DNA of 6,430 bases from Marinilabiliales bacterium (GCA_002869465.1 PKSW01000377.1:1-6430), one strand, 5' to 3'; counted from the stretch's first letter, positions 1-6,424 are shown. Numbers and translations: made by a program. The notes: generated by a model not told the origin, from the letters alone.

Positions 1-1784
1 ACATACAGGCCATCATTTTTGTATTCCAAAAAAACAGGACTTATCATTCTACCTGTTAAATCATACACTTCAACAACTACATTATCAGGCAATTCCTTTC
101 CAAATGATAATTTGTAGATGCCGCTAAGTGAAGGATTTGGTGACAAAGTTGGCAACACCCTGATATAATCTGCCCTGATGAGACTATCTGCTCCAACTGT
201 TGAACGGGCTACTAATTTAACTCGATAAGAACCGAATGTATTGTACTGAATGGAAGGCGGGTTCTCACTTTCAGAATAAACAGGATCTCCACCTTCAAAT
301 TCCCATTCATAGGCAACAATATTTCCCATCGAATGATTATAAAACTGAACCCGCTCACCAATACTTACCTCGGTTACATCAGAAGAAAAATTAGCAGAAA
401 CTTTTGTCGAATCAAGATTGGTTCCCTTCAACGAAAGAACACCCGTATTATCAGGATCAAGCCAATACTTTAATTGACGAGTCGAGTCTTCCCCTTCGGC
501 GTCCCAGGCATAACTAAATTTACCGTAATAATCAGGTTCATTTGGGCGAACACAGGAAGCATTACCTCCAGTAAGTGCACCCAACAAATATCCATCGGAA
601 CTAAATAGGGGGCAACCTGATGAGCCTCCTTCAGTAACTCCATGGCCGTTCTCTGTTCTTGTCCAAGTTACCATCCAGAACCTGCCATCTTCATTGGGAG
701 TGGGGTTATAATAATTAACCGAAACCAAAGGCTCATCATAAGTTGAAATCATCTTTACATCACCTTGTGGATGGTGCATGGTGACACCCGATGGTGAAAC
801 TGAACCTGAACGATCCCAACCATTGTAATACACCCTAAAATCTTCTGGTATTTCTTCATTAAGAAGGAGCAATTTAAAATCAGCTGCCATATCCACATCA
901 AATTCACTGTGAGCAAGTAATCTAGCTCCGATCAGGTTGTTCTCGAAATCAGGTTCAAAAATGGGCATTTCACAGCCATCTACCTCATAGTTGAAATAAA
1001 ATATCCATCCCCCATAGTCGTACGTAGTTGCGTTTTTGCCACAGTGATTTGCAGTTAAAAAATAGGGTGTTCCGTCATTTTTTGTATTATTCAATAACGA
1101 TCCGGTGCACCAGAAAAGTTTTGTACCCTCTTTTACGAGCACTCTGGCTACACCGTCTTTTTCAAGCTGCCAGTTCTGCCCTTCCGGACAATTTACCAGC
1201 ACTTCACAATTTCCTGCATCACCATAATCACGTTCTGTTACATTCGGTAATGCGCTGGCTACACCAATTTCAGCTATAGTAAATGGTAATTGCTGATATG
1301 CATGTTTTGCATTCAATTCAATGATTAATTGTGTGCCTTTTAAAAATCCAACAGCAAATTGTTCCGCATTGTCTTTGGAGCTATATGGGCCCAACATCTG
1401 TGAATGCTCTTTATTATAAATAAAAAGCTGATCAGATGCGTTCAGATTCAAGTGTCGGAGGTAAATGTTCATCCCAGCTGCATCAGCCACCTGAAAACTG
1501 ATCCGGTAGATAAAAACACCTTTTCCTGTTCTGTCCCAAATACCCTGATTCTGAACTTCTTTATCAATTAAAATTGTACGCCCTGCAATAAGTGGTAACA
1601 CATCATTATTTTCATTTATATCATCAGGTAAATCAGGTAGTATTAACGTAACAGGATGTAACGAGGAAATGGATTTCTCCGAAAATGAAGCCGGAACCAA
1701 CACATAATCATTCTGGCTCCATAATAATACGGGAAGTATCCATAAAAAGAAAAGAAGAGGATATATTATTTTGCTGTTTTTCAA
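1..1784 (-). CDS. Secreted lysyl-endopeptidase-like serine protease with PKD and T9SS sorting domains (3' end outside window)
   Basis: 594 codons are visible and the C-terminus is cut off by the left edge. Seen in order: a signal peptide (residues 1-23: KNSK, then a hydrophobic core ending LLWSQ); a pro-region to about 185; a chymotrypsin-fold domain at about 190-450; a PKD-like domain at about 463-544 (AYEWEFEGGDP, GSYRVKLVA); and the start of a type A T9SS sorting domain from 549 (PNPSLSGIYKL, VEVYDLTGRMI). Catalytic residues are inferred by motif: His247 (YFLTANHCG), Asp302 (ADFKLLLL) and Ser389 (GGSSGCPLF). Spacing and flanks resemble Achromobacter protease I, and its six disulfide cysteines appear matched by C193, C199, C226, C248, C271 and C411. 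Asp418 may be the lysine-specificity residue, which is less certain. The protein is expected to cross the inner membrane by Sec and the outer membrane by T9SS, and to act outside the cell or on its surface. The frame is closed by TGA at 1811-1809 and has no ATG or GTG before the signal peptide, so TTG at 1784 is chosen; TAAGGG lies about 8 nt upstream. Confidence 0.9.
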   Translation of the reverse strand, partial: MKNSKIIYPLLFFLWILPVLLWSQNDYVLVPASFSEKSISSLHPVTLILPDLPDDINENNDVLPLIAGRTILIDKEVQNQGIWDRTGKGVFIYRISFQVADAAGMNIYLRHLNLNASDQLFIYNKEHSQMLGPYSSKDNAEQFAVGFLKGTQLIIELNAKHAYQQLPFTIAEIGVASALPNVTERDYGDAGNCEVLVNCPEGQNWQLEKDGVARVLVKEGTKLFWCTGSLLNNTKNDGTPYFLTANHCGKNATTYDYGGWIFYFNYEVDGCEMPIFEPDFENNLIGARLLAHSEFDVDMAADFKLLLLNEEIPEDFRVYYNGWDRSGSVSPSGVTMHHPQGDVKMISTYDEPLVSVNYYNPTPNEDGRFWMVTWTRTENGHGVTEGGSSGCPLFSSDGYLLGALTGGNASCVRPNEPDYYGKFSYAWDAEGEDSTRQLKYWLDPDNTGVLSLKGTNLDSTKVSANFSSDVTEVSIGERVQFYNHSMGNIVAYEWEFEGGDPVYSESENPPSIQYNTFGSYRVKLVARSTVGADSLIRADYIRVLPTLSPNPSLSGIYKLSFGKELPDNVVVEVYDLTGRMISPVFLEYKNDGLY

Positions 1785-1807
1785 TTGTCTTGCCCTTAAT
1801 TTATTTG

Positions 1808-1824
1808 TTCAGTAAATAACTGAA
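1808..1824. promoter_or_regulatory. Perfect 6-bp dyad in the protease leader
   Basis: TTCAGT and ACTGAA are separated by 5 nt (AAATA on the plus strand). The dyad lies between the predicted protease -7 element and its TTG start, 23 nt before the start codon. It could be a small leader hairpin or a binding site for a dimeric regulator. The stem is short and AT-rich and no T-run follows, so it is not a terminator. Its function is unknown. Confidence 0.35.
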
Positions 1825-1841
1825 TCACAATAATCACTTTA

Positions 1842-1849
1842 CAAATGTA
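1842..1849 (-). promoter_or_regulatory. Probable -7 promoter element of the protease gene
   Basis: On the minus strand this reads TACATTTG, an exact match to the Bacteroidota -7 consensus TAnnTTTG. It lies about 57 nt upstream of the TTG start, implying a leader of roughly 50 nt. A second, poorer copy (GATATTTG) is directly upstream at 1858-1851. I found no TTG at the expected 17-23 nt distance upstream, so only the -7 half is supported. Confidence 0.5.
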
Positions 1850-1908
1850 ACAAATATCAATTTTATATTTTTTTCGATCATTTAAACCAACTTACCCCGT
1901 GATTTTAT

Positions 1909-1929
1909 ACGAAATAGCGGCTATTTTGT
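1909..1929. promoter_or_regulatory. Near-perfect 21-bp dyad upstream of hldD, candidate operator
   Basis: The core is AAATAGC-G-GCTATTT (1912-1926), two perfect 7-bp arms around a single central G. After one mismatched pair (1911/1927) two further pairs match (1909-1910 with 1928-1929), giving 9 of 10 pairs. The one-base centre suits a protein-binding operator better than an RNA hairpin. It ends 12 bp before the hldD -7 element and so covers its -33 region, where a dimeric repressor or activator would act. No known regulator motif was recognised. Confidence 0.5.
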
Positions 1930-1941
1930 TTAATTATTCTC

Positions 1942-1949
1942 TACTTTTG
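1942..1949 (+). promoter_or_regulatory. Probable -7 promoter element of hldD
   Basis: TACTTTTG matches TAnnTTTG exactly and ends 17 nt before the hldD ATG, so the leader should be only about 10-12 nt. The nearest upstream TTTG (1925-1928) is 13 nt away, closer than the usual -33 spacing, and lies inside the 21-bp dyad. A weak -33 contact with help from a regulator at the dyad is one reading. Confidence 0.55.
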
Positions 1950-1966
1950 CCGCAAATTCAGAAGGA

Positions 1967-2932
1967 ATGATAGTAATCACAGGAGCTGCAGGCTTTATCG
2001 GAAGCGTTCTCGTTAAAAAAATGAATCTTGAAGGAAGAAAAGATTTGATCCTCGTAGATGATTTTTCAAGAGATGACAAAAATAAAAACCTTGAAAATAA
2101 AATATTTGAGCAGAAAATACACCGGGATGATTTCTTTCAATGGTTCGATCAACATCATCAGGATATTCATTTTGTGTTGCATATCGGCGCCCGCACTGAT
2201 ACAACTGAATTCAATAAAGAAATATTTGATATTCTGAACCTGAATTACTCAAAGCAAGTCTGGCATCGTTGCGCCGAATATAAAATTCCATTGATTTACG
2301 CATCATCAGCAGCTACATACGGCATGGGTGAATTTGGCTACAAAGATGATCATAATATTGTTGAAAAGTTGAAACCGCTGAACCCTTATGGTGAATCGAA
2401 AAATGATTTTGACAAATGGGTGCTCACCCAGACAGAAGAGCCACCATTTTGGGCAGGTTTAAAATTCTTTAACGTGTATGGGCCAAATGAATATCATAAA
2501 GGCCGGATGGCATCTGTGATCATGCATGCGTTTAACCAGGTAAAAGAAACTGGCAAGGTAAAATTATTCAAATCACACAATCCCGACTTTAAAAACGGGG
2601 AGCAACTGCGTGATTTTGTGTATGTAAAAGATGTAGCGGATGTAATCTATTTCCTGATGAACAATAGGCCAGATTCAGGTTTGTATAACCTGGGTACGGG
2701 AAAAGCAAAAACGTTCCTCGACTTGGCAAATGCCACATTTAATGCCATGAAAAAAGCTCCCGTTGTTGAATTTATAGATACACCGGAAGATATCCGTGAG
2801 AAGTACCAGTATTTTACGGAAGCCGATATGAGCAAACTCTTCGCTGCTGGTTACGACAAACCATTTTATTCCCTCCGAAAAGGAATAGATGATTATGTGA
2901 AGAATTATTTATCAGGAGAGAATTATTTATAA
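1967..2932 (+). CDS. hldD: ADP-L-glycero-D-manno-heptose 6-epimerase
   Basis: This cytoplasmic NAD(P)-dependent enzyme inverts C-6 of the heptose in ADP-D-glycero-D-manno-heptose. It is the last step in making the ADP-L-heptose used for the LPS inner core. The 321 residues form an extended short-chain dehydrogenase/reductase: Rossmann motif GAAGFIG at 7-13, YASSAATYG at 111-119, catalytic YGESK with Tyr141 and Lys145, and the epimerase-specific stretch FFNVYGPNEYHKGRMASV, whose Lys178 aligns with the second catalytic base of the E. coli enzyme. RDFVYVKDVADV, NLGTGKAKTF and AAGYDKPF also match HldD along its full length. The start is the first in-frame ATG; GAAGGA directly abuts it, too close for a normal ribosome-binding site. 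The gene stands alone: none of the other heptose genes (gmhA, hldE) is present in the window. It diverges from the protease gene and converges with mnmA across 44 bp. Confidence 0.95.
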   Translation: MIVITGAAGFIGSVLVKKMNLEGRKDLILVDDFSRDDKNKNLENKIFEQKIHRDDFFQWFDQHHQDIHFVLHIGARTDTTEFNKEIFDILNLNYSKQVWHRCAEYKIPLIYASSAATYGMGEFGYKDDHNIVEKLKPLNPYGESKNDFDKWVLTQTEEPPFWAGLKFFNVYGPNEYHKGRMASVIMHAFNQVKETGKVKLFKSHNPDFKNGEQLRDFVYVKDVADVIYFLMNNRPDSGLYNLGTGKAKTFLDLANATFNAMKKAPVVEFIDTPEDIREKYQYFTEADMSKLFAAGYDKPFYSLRKGIDDYVKNYLSGENYL

Positions 2933-2976
2933 AATACAGGTTTAAGAACTGCCTAGTGAACTTGCTTTCAGTAGGT

Positions 2977-4035
2977 TTAGATAATCATCCCGCTTCCGAT
3001 ACATATTTTTTCTGCTGTATCATACATCACAGCGAACTGACCGGGTGCAATGCCCGAAATTTTCTCATCGGAAATGATACGGATACCGTCCTCATCTCTT
3101 ACCAGTTTGCCGGAATTGAACTCAGGCTGATGCCTGATCTTGAATTTAACTGCTGACAAATTACTGTAATCATGATTCGGATTTAAAAAATGCAATTCAT
3201 CCAGCCAAATTTTATCATCATATTGGGCAATTGGGTCGTAGCCATTGGAAACATACACGATATTCTTAGGGATATCTTTTTGCACCACGAACCAAGGACC
3301 ACCTCCCAAACGAAGTCCGCGGCGCTGGCCGATCGTATGAAACCAAATACCTTTATGTTCACCCAATAATTTCCCAGTTTCCAACTCAATAATTTCTCCG
3401 GGTTGCTCACCCACATATTTTTTAATGAAATCCGTATAATTGATCTTTCCCAAAAAGCATATTCCCTGGCTGTCAGGTCTGTGTGCGCTTGGCAATTTCA
3501 TTGCAATGGCTGTTCTTCTGACTTCCTCCTTTTGGAGATGGCCTATGGGAAACATTACCTTTTGCAGTTGACCGTAATTGATCTGTCCAAGAAAGTATGT
3601 CTGATCTTTTAACTTATCAGCTGCAGTCGACAGAAAAACACCTTCTTCATTTTCATAGGTTGTTGCATAGTGACCAGTTGCAATTTTATCAAAATCATAT
3701 CCCATCCGGTCGTTAAAAGCACCAAACTTGATCAGCAGGTTACACATGATATCCGGGTTGGGTGTCAGGCCCCTTTTTACAGTATCCAAGGTGTATTTTA
3801 CAACCGTCGACCAGTATTCCTGCTGCAGGTCAATGATATCCATTTTACAGTTATATTTTTTTGCAATCCAGGTGGTGATTTCAATATCTTCCTCAGATGG
3901 ACAATCCATGAATGCGTCCTCATCTTCCATACCGATTTTGATATAAAAGATGTGTGGATCATATCCCTGTTCCTTCAAAAGTGGAATGGTTACCGAACTG
4001 TCAACTCCACCTGAAACCAATGCAGCTATCTTCAT
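2977..4035 (-). CDS. mnmA: tRNA-specific 2-thiouridylase
   Basis: MnmA uses ATP to adenylate U34 in the anticodon of tRNA-Lys, -Glu and -Gln, then exchanges the C2 oxygen for sulfur, improving decoding of A/G-ending codons. The 352 residues show the PP-loop SGGVDSS at 8-14. The first catalytic cysteine is C98 in NPDIMCN and the persulfide cysteine is C193 in DSQGICFLG. KDQTYFLGQ at 143-151 and FHTIGQRRGL at 232-241 are also typical of the family, and a C-terminal beta-barrel portion ends near SGMII. The length is normal. The start is ATG at 4035 (MKIAALVSGG); an in-frame TTG at 4053 would only add MPKFYA, which the family does not need. The transcript appears monocistronic. No partner sulfur-relay gene is nearby, so the sulfur donor cannot be judged from this window. 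Confidence 0.95.
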   Translation of the reverse strand: MKIAALVSGGVDSSVTIPLLKEQGYDPHIFYIKIGMEDEDAFMDCPSEEDIEITTWIAKKYNCKMDIIDLQQEYWSTVVKYTLDTVKRGLTPNPDIMCNLLIKFGAFNDRMGYDFDKIATGHYATTYENEEGVFLSTAADKLKDQTYFLGQINYGQLQKVMFPIGHLQKEEVRRTAIAMKLPSAHRPDSQGICFLGKINYTDFIKKYVGEQPGEIIELETGKLLGEHKGIWFHTIGQRRGLRLGGGPWFVVQKDIPKNIVYVSNGYDPIAQYDDKIWLDELHFLNPNHDYSNLSAVKFKIRHQPEFNSGKLVRDEDGIRIISDEKISGIAPGQFAVMYDTAEKICIGSGMII

Positions 4036-4050
4036 TGCATAAAATTTTGG

Positions 4051-4079
4051 CAAAGATCGCTAAAAGATTCATTTTCCAA
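4051..4079 (-). promoter_or_regulatory. Probable mnmA promoter
   Basis: On the minus strand TTG (4079-4077) is followed after 18 nt by GATCTTTG (4058-4051), one mismatch from TAnnTTTG. The spacing falls within the 17-23 nt reported for Bacteroidota promoters. Transcription would begin near 4045, giving a leader of about 10 nt before the ATG at 4035. This is the only promoter in the window with both halves visible. Confidence 0.5.
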
Positions 4080-4107
4080 TAAAAAGAGTGTTTCTAAATA
4101 TGAATCT
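4065..4107. repeat. 8-bp inverted repeat between mnmA and kbl
   Basis: AGATTCAT (4065-4072) and ATGAATCT (4100-4107) are perfect reverse complements, 27 bp apart, in the divergent promoter region. The left arm lies inside the spacer of the predicted mnmA promoter; the right arm lies about 26 bp upstream of the kbl -7 element. The two arms could be paired half-sites for a shared regulator. However, an 8-bp pair in 146 bp of AT-rich DNA can easily arise by chance. Confidence 0.25.
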
Positions 4108-4133
4108 GGTGTGCTTCACAAGCATAGATTTTT

Positions 4134-4141
4134 TACTTTTG
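4134..4141 (+). promoter_or_regulatory. Probable -7 promoter element of kbl-acpS
   Basis: TACTTTTG is an exact TAnnTTTG match and is identical in all 8 bases to the element before hldD. It ends 40 nt before the kbl ATG, so the leader is about 35 nt. No clear TTG or TTTG lies at the usual upstream distance (TCTG at 4105-4108 is the nearest weak candidate). Confidence 0.5.
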
Positions 4142-4181
4142 GAAACTAATAAAATAAAATCTTAACCCTAAATGATTGATC

Positions 4182-5372
4182 ATGTACGGAAAATTCAAAG
4201 ATTACCTGAGCAAAGAAATCAATGATATCCGGGAAGCTGGATTATATAAAAATGAACGCATAATCGTTAGCCCGCAAAAAGCTGAAATTAAGCTTGATAG
4301 CGGTCAAGAGGTACTGAATTTCTGTGCCAATAATTACCTCGGACTGTCAAATCATCCTGAGTTGATCAAAGCTGCGAATGAAGCCCTCGACTCTCATGGT
4401 TACGGCATGTCATCCGTACGGTTTATTTGTGGTACAACCGATTTACATAAAAAGCTTGAGAAAAAGATTGCTGAATTTTTTAAAACTGAAGATACCATAC
4501 TTTATGCAGCCGCTTTCGATGCCAACGGTGGTGTTTTTGAACCATTATTGACAGATGAAGATGCTATTATTTCCGATAGCCTGAACCACGCATCAATTAT
4601 TGACGGAGTCAGGCTTTGCAAAGCACAAAGGTACCGTTACCCCAATGCCGATATGGAAGCACTGGAAAAAGTGCTCATTGAAGCTCAGGCGCAGCGGTTC
4701 AGGATCATCGTTACCGATGGTGTATTTTCGATGGATGGCAATGTAGCACCTGTAAATAAAATGGTTGAATTAGCTGAAAAATATGATGCCATGGTGATGG
4801 TGGACGAATGTCATTCGGCAGGCGTTGTTGGTAAAACCGGAAGAGGTGTGAGTGAACATTTCAATATCATGGGCAAACTGGATATCATTACCGGAACATT
4901 AGGTAAAGCTTTTGGTGGGGCCGTTGGAGGATTTACAACCGGACATAAAGAAATTATCGAAATGTTGCGCCAGCGTTCACGTCCGTATTTGTTCTCCAAC
5001 TCATTGCCTCCGGCAGTGGTGAATGCGGGCATACGCATGTTCGATATGATGAACGAAACCAATGAATTACAGGACAAACTGCATGCGAATACAGACTATT
5101 TCATGCGAAAAATGACAGCCGCAGGATTTGATATTAAGCCTACACAATCCGCCATTTGCGCTGTGATGTTGTACGATGCCAAATTATCGCAGGATATGGC
5201 AGCTAAACTGCTTGAGGAAGGTATTTACGTGATTGGTTTTTACTTCCCGGTAGTTCCAAAAGGTGAAGCCCGCATCAGGGTACAACTTTCAGCAGGACAC
5301 GAAAGGGAACACCTGGATAAAGCGATTGCTGCATTTACCAAAGTGGGCAAAGAACTAAATGTCATCAAATAA
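4182..5372 (+). CDS. kbl: 2-amino-3-ketobutyrate CoA ligase (glycine C-acetyltransferase)
   Basis: Kbl is a PLP-dependent alpha-oxoamine synthase that interconverts glycine plus acetyl-CoA with 2-amino-3-ketobutyrate plus CoA, the second step of threonine breakdown after threonine dehydrogenase. The 396 residues match E. coli Kbl (398) from end to end, including NFCANNYLGL at 46-55, SVRFICGT at 78-85, NHASIIDGVRLCKA at 135-148, DGVFSMDG at 179-186 and RQRSRPYLFSNSL at 263-275. Likely PLP contacts are His136, Asp208 and His211 (VDECHSAG), with the Schiff-base lysine Lys242 in TGTLGKAFGG. The start is ATG at 4182; a TTG at 4176 in the same frame is not needed. The strong Kbl-specific identity argues against serine palmitoyltransferase or BioF, which share the fold. 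The threonine dehydrogenase gene is not in the window. acpS follows after 9 bp, so the two are probably cotranscribed. Confidence 0.94.
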   Translation: MYGKFKDYLSKEINDIREAGLYKNERIIVSPQKAEIKLDSGQEVLNFCANNYLGLSNHPELIKAANEALDSHGYGMSSVRFICGTTDLHKKLEKKIAEFFKTEDTILYAAAFDANGGVFEPLLTDEDAIISDSLNHASIIDGVRLCKAQRYRYPNADMEALEKVLIEAQAQRFRIIVTDGVFSMDGNVAPVNKMVELAEKYDAMVMVDECHSAGVVGKTGRGVSEHFNIMGKLDIITGTLGKAFGGAVGGFTTGHKEIIEMLRQRSRPYLFSNSLPPAVVNAGIRMFDMMNETNELQDKLHANTDYFMRKMTAAGFDIKPTQSAICAVMLYDAKLSQDMAAKLLEEGIYVIGFYFPVVPKGEARIRVQLSAGHEREHLDKAIAAFTKVGKELNVIK

Positions 5373-5381
5373 ATTGCGAGC

Positions 5382-5759
5382 ATGATCTTTGGCATAGGGA
5401 CAGATATTATTGAGGTGAAACGCATTAAAAAACGTTTGGAGGATAATGATGCCTTGCGCCTGAAGTTATATACCGAAGCCGAACAAAAGTATTGCGAAAG
5501 CGGCAATGTAGTAAAATACCAGAGTTATGCAGCCCGTTTTGCCGCCAAAGAAGCCTTCTTTAAAGCCCTCGGAACAGGCTATCGTTACGGGATGGCCTTT
5601 CACGAGATAGAAGTATTGAATGACGAATTAGGAAAACCTTTTATCAAACCTCACGGAAAGGTAAAAGAATACCTTGAAAGTAATAAAGTAAGCCACATTC
5701 ACCTGACCATCTCCCATGTGAAGAAGATGGCTAACGCATTTGTTGTGCTTGAAAAATAA
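5382..5759 (+). CDS. acpS: Holo-[acyl-carrier-protein] synthase
   Basis: AcpS transfers the 4'-phosphopantetheine arm from CoA to the conserved serine of apo-ACP, activating it for fatty-acid synthesis in the cytoplasm. The 125 residues are a normal length for the trimeric AcpS group. The N-terminal GIGTDIIEVKRI carries the Mg-binding Asp8; the signature ARFAAKEAFFKALGTG at 51-66 carries Glu57; and HLTISHVKKMANAFVVLEK closes the protein with the usual SH..K..A pattern. The ATG lies 9 bp after the kbl stop with no promoter-like element between, so expression probably depends on the kbl promoter. The TAA stop (5757-5759) lies inside the hairpin shared with the converging lipoprotein gene. Confidence 0.94.
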   Translation: MIFGIGTDIIEVKRIKKRLEDNDALRLKLYTEAEQKYCESGNVVKYQSYAARFAAKEAFFKALGTGYRYGMAFHEIEVLNDELGKPFIKPHGKVKEYLESNKVSHIHLTISHVKKMANAFVVLEK

Positions 5760-5785
5760 TGCTTACATAGGTTCTAAGGCATTAT
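5752..5785 (-). terminator. Intrinsic terminator of the lipoprotein gene, overlapping the acpS stop
   Basis: Arms ATAATGC-TTA (5756-5765) and TAA-G-GCATTAT (5775-5785) form a 10-bp stem with one bulged G (5778) and a 9-nt loop. Read on the minus strand, the hairpin runs into five T (5756-5752), as in a Rho-independent terminator. On the plus strand no T-run follows, so it would end acpS transcripts poorly, though it could protect their 3' end. The stem contains the acpS TAA and the last sense codons of the lipoprotein gene, whose TAG spans the stem-loop boundary. The stem is AT-rich and only moderately stable. Confidence 0.55.
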
Positions 5786-6424
5786 CGGTGGCTGGATGAA
5801 ATAACGCAGCAACTCCCTTTTAATACCTCCCGTTGAACTTGCAAACATGGCATTATCATATACAGGTCCAATGTTTTTTGAAAGTGCATAATGACTGTTA
5901 AATTCCATTTCAAAGTTTTCTTGCTTCCTGAAAAATGAAAGTTTATTATCCAAACAGGTATATTCTCCGGCTGGTACCTCAACAAGAAAAGGCGTTTCAT
6001 CCATTTTACTATACCAATGGTATAGGGTATCATTATTGGCAACAACTACATATTCCTCATTAAGTTTCGTATCAAAATCCTTATTGGAAAACAGAATATT
6101 TCCTTTATAATCAATTAAATAATTCAGAGAATCACGCAAAAATAACGGCTCCGGAGACAGGAAGTTCCTGCCCTCTATTTTATAATACAAATTACCGCGG
6201 ATCATCGAGTCTTTTGAAACGTAATTTGAATCAGTCCTCGTGTAATCACAATCCGTCCAGGTAGAATCACAACTTGAAATTTCATAAATCCAATAATTTC
6301 CAACAGTCAAGGGGAAATAATCTAAAACAGATTCCTGGGGTGTTGGATTGGGATTGGGCTCATCCTTTTTACAGGCTTGAAAAACAAAAAAGAATCCAAT
6401 TACAATAAGCAATACATGTTTCAT
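5774..6424 (-). CDS. Uncharacterised lipoprotein, possibly surface-exposed
   Basis: I do not recognise a named family. The 216 residues begin with a short lipoprotein signal peptide (MKHVLLIVIGFFFVFQAC). Its lipobox FQAC makes Cys18 the lipid-bearing residue after cleavage by signal peptidase II. The mature start CKKDEPNPNPTP pairs a lysine with acidic residues, similar to the Bacteroidota lipoprotein export signal, and then has a Pro/Asn-rich linker, so display on the outer face of the outer membrane is plausible but inferred. The body looks beta-rich with many aromatic residues and no further membrane segment. It opens with YFPLTVGNYWIYE (36-48), a motif I associate with uncharacterised Bacteroidota lipoproteins, and ends GGIKRELLRYFI. 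C52 and C59 could form a disulfide. The ATG is 6 bp from the window edge, so its promoter is not visible. It converges on acpS with 14 bp between the stop codons. Confidence 0.85.
   Translation of the reverse strand: MKHVLLIVIGFFFVFQACKKDEPNPNPTPQESVLDYFPLTVGNYWIYEISSCDSTWTDCDYTRTDSNYVSKDSMIRGNLYYKIEGRNFLSPEPLFLRDSLNYLIDYKGNILFSNKDFDTKLNEEYVVVANNDTLYHWYSKMDETPFLVEVPAGEYTCLDNKLSFFRKQENFEMEFNSHYALSKNIGPVYDNAMFASSTGGIKRELLRYFIQPPIMP

Noticed and set aside
1028..1279. 83-residue plus-strand open frame
   Set aside because: It lies wholly antisense to the protease catalytic domain, has no recognisable motif, and its composition fits a shadow frame.
1967..2932. Possible SDR-type threonine dehydrogenase partner for kbl
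   Set aside because: Bacteroidota do have SDR-type threonine dehydrogenases, but this protein carries the HldD-specific HKGRMASV stretch and matches HldD along its length.
2933..2976. Terminator between the converging hldD and mnmA genes
   Set aside because: Only 3-4-bp pairings (for example ACTG with CAGT) and a direct repeat AGGTTTA are visible, with no stable stem or T-run.
3670..4014. 114-residue plus-strand open frame (and shorter ones at 3403-3612, 3728-3946 and 2956-3156)
   Set aside because: All are antisense to mnmA, which has full-length family motifs on the other strand; none has an independent signal.
4036..4053. Six-residue upstream extension of MnmA (MPKFYA) from TTG
   Set aside because: Typical family N-termini begin a few residues before the PP-loop; ATG at 4035 gives this, and the extension would overlap the predicted -7 element.
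4172..4225. Upstream ATG opening a 17-codon frame that overlaps the start of kbl
   Set aside because: It is out of frame with kbl, has no protein signal and no ribosome-binding site; likely chance, although translational coupling cannot be excluded.
4182..5372. Kbl as a serine palmitoyltransferase for sphingolipid synthesis, common in Bacteroidota
   Set aside because: Residue-level agreement with E. coli Kbl across the whole length, including SVRFICGT and RQRSRPYLFSNSL, favours Kbl; only the neighbouring acpS hints at lipids.
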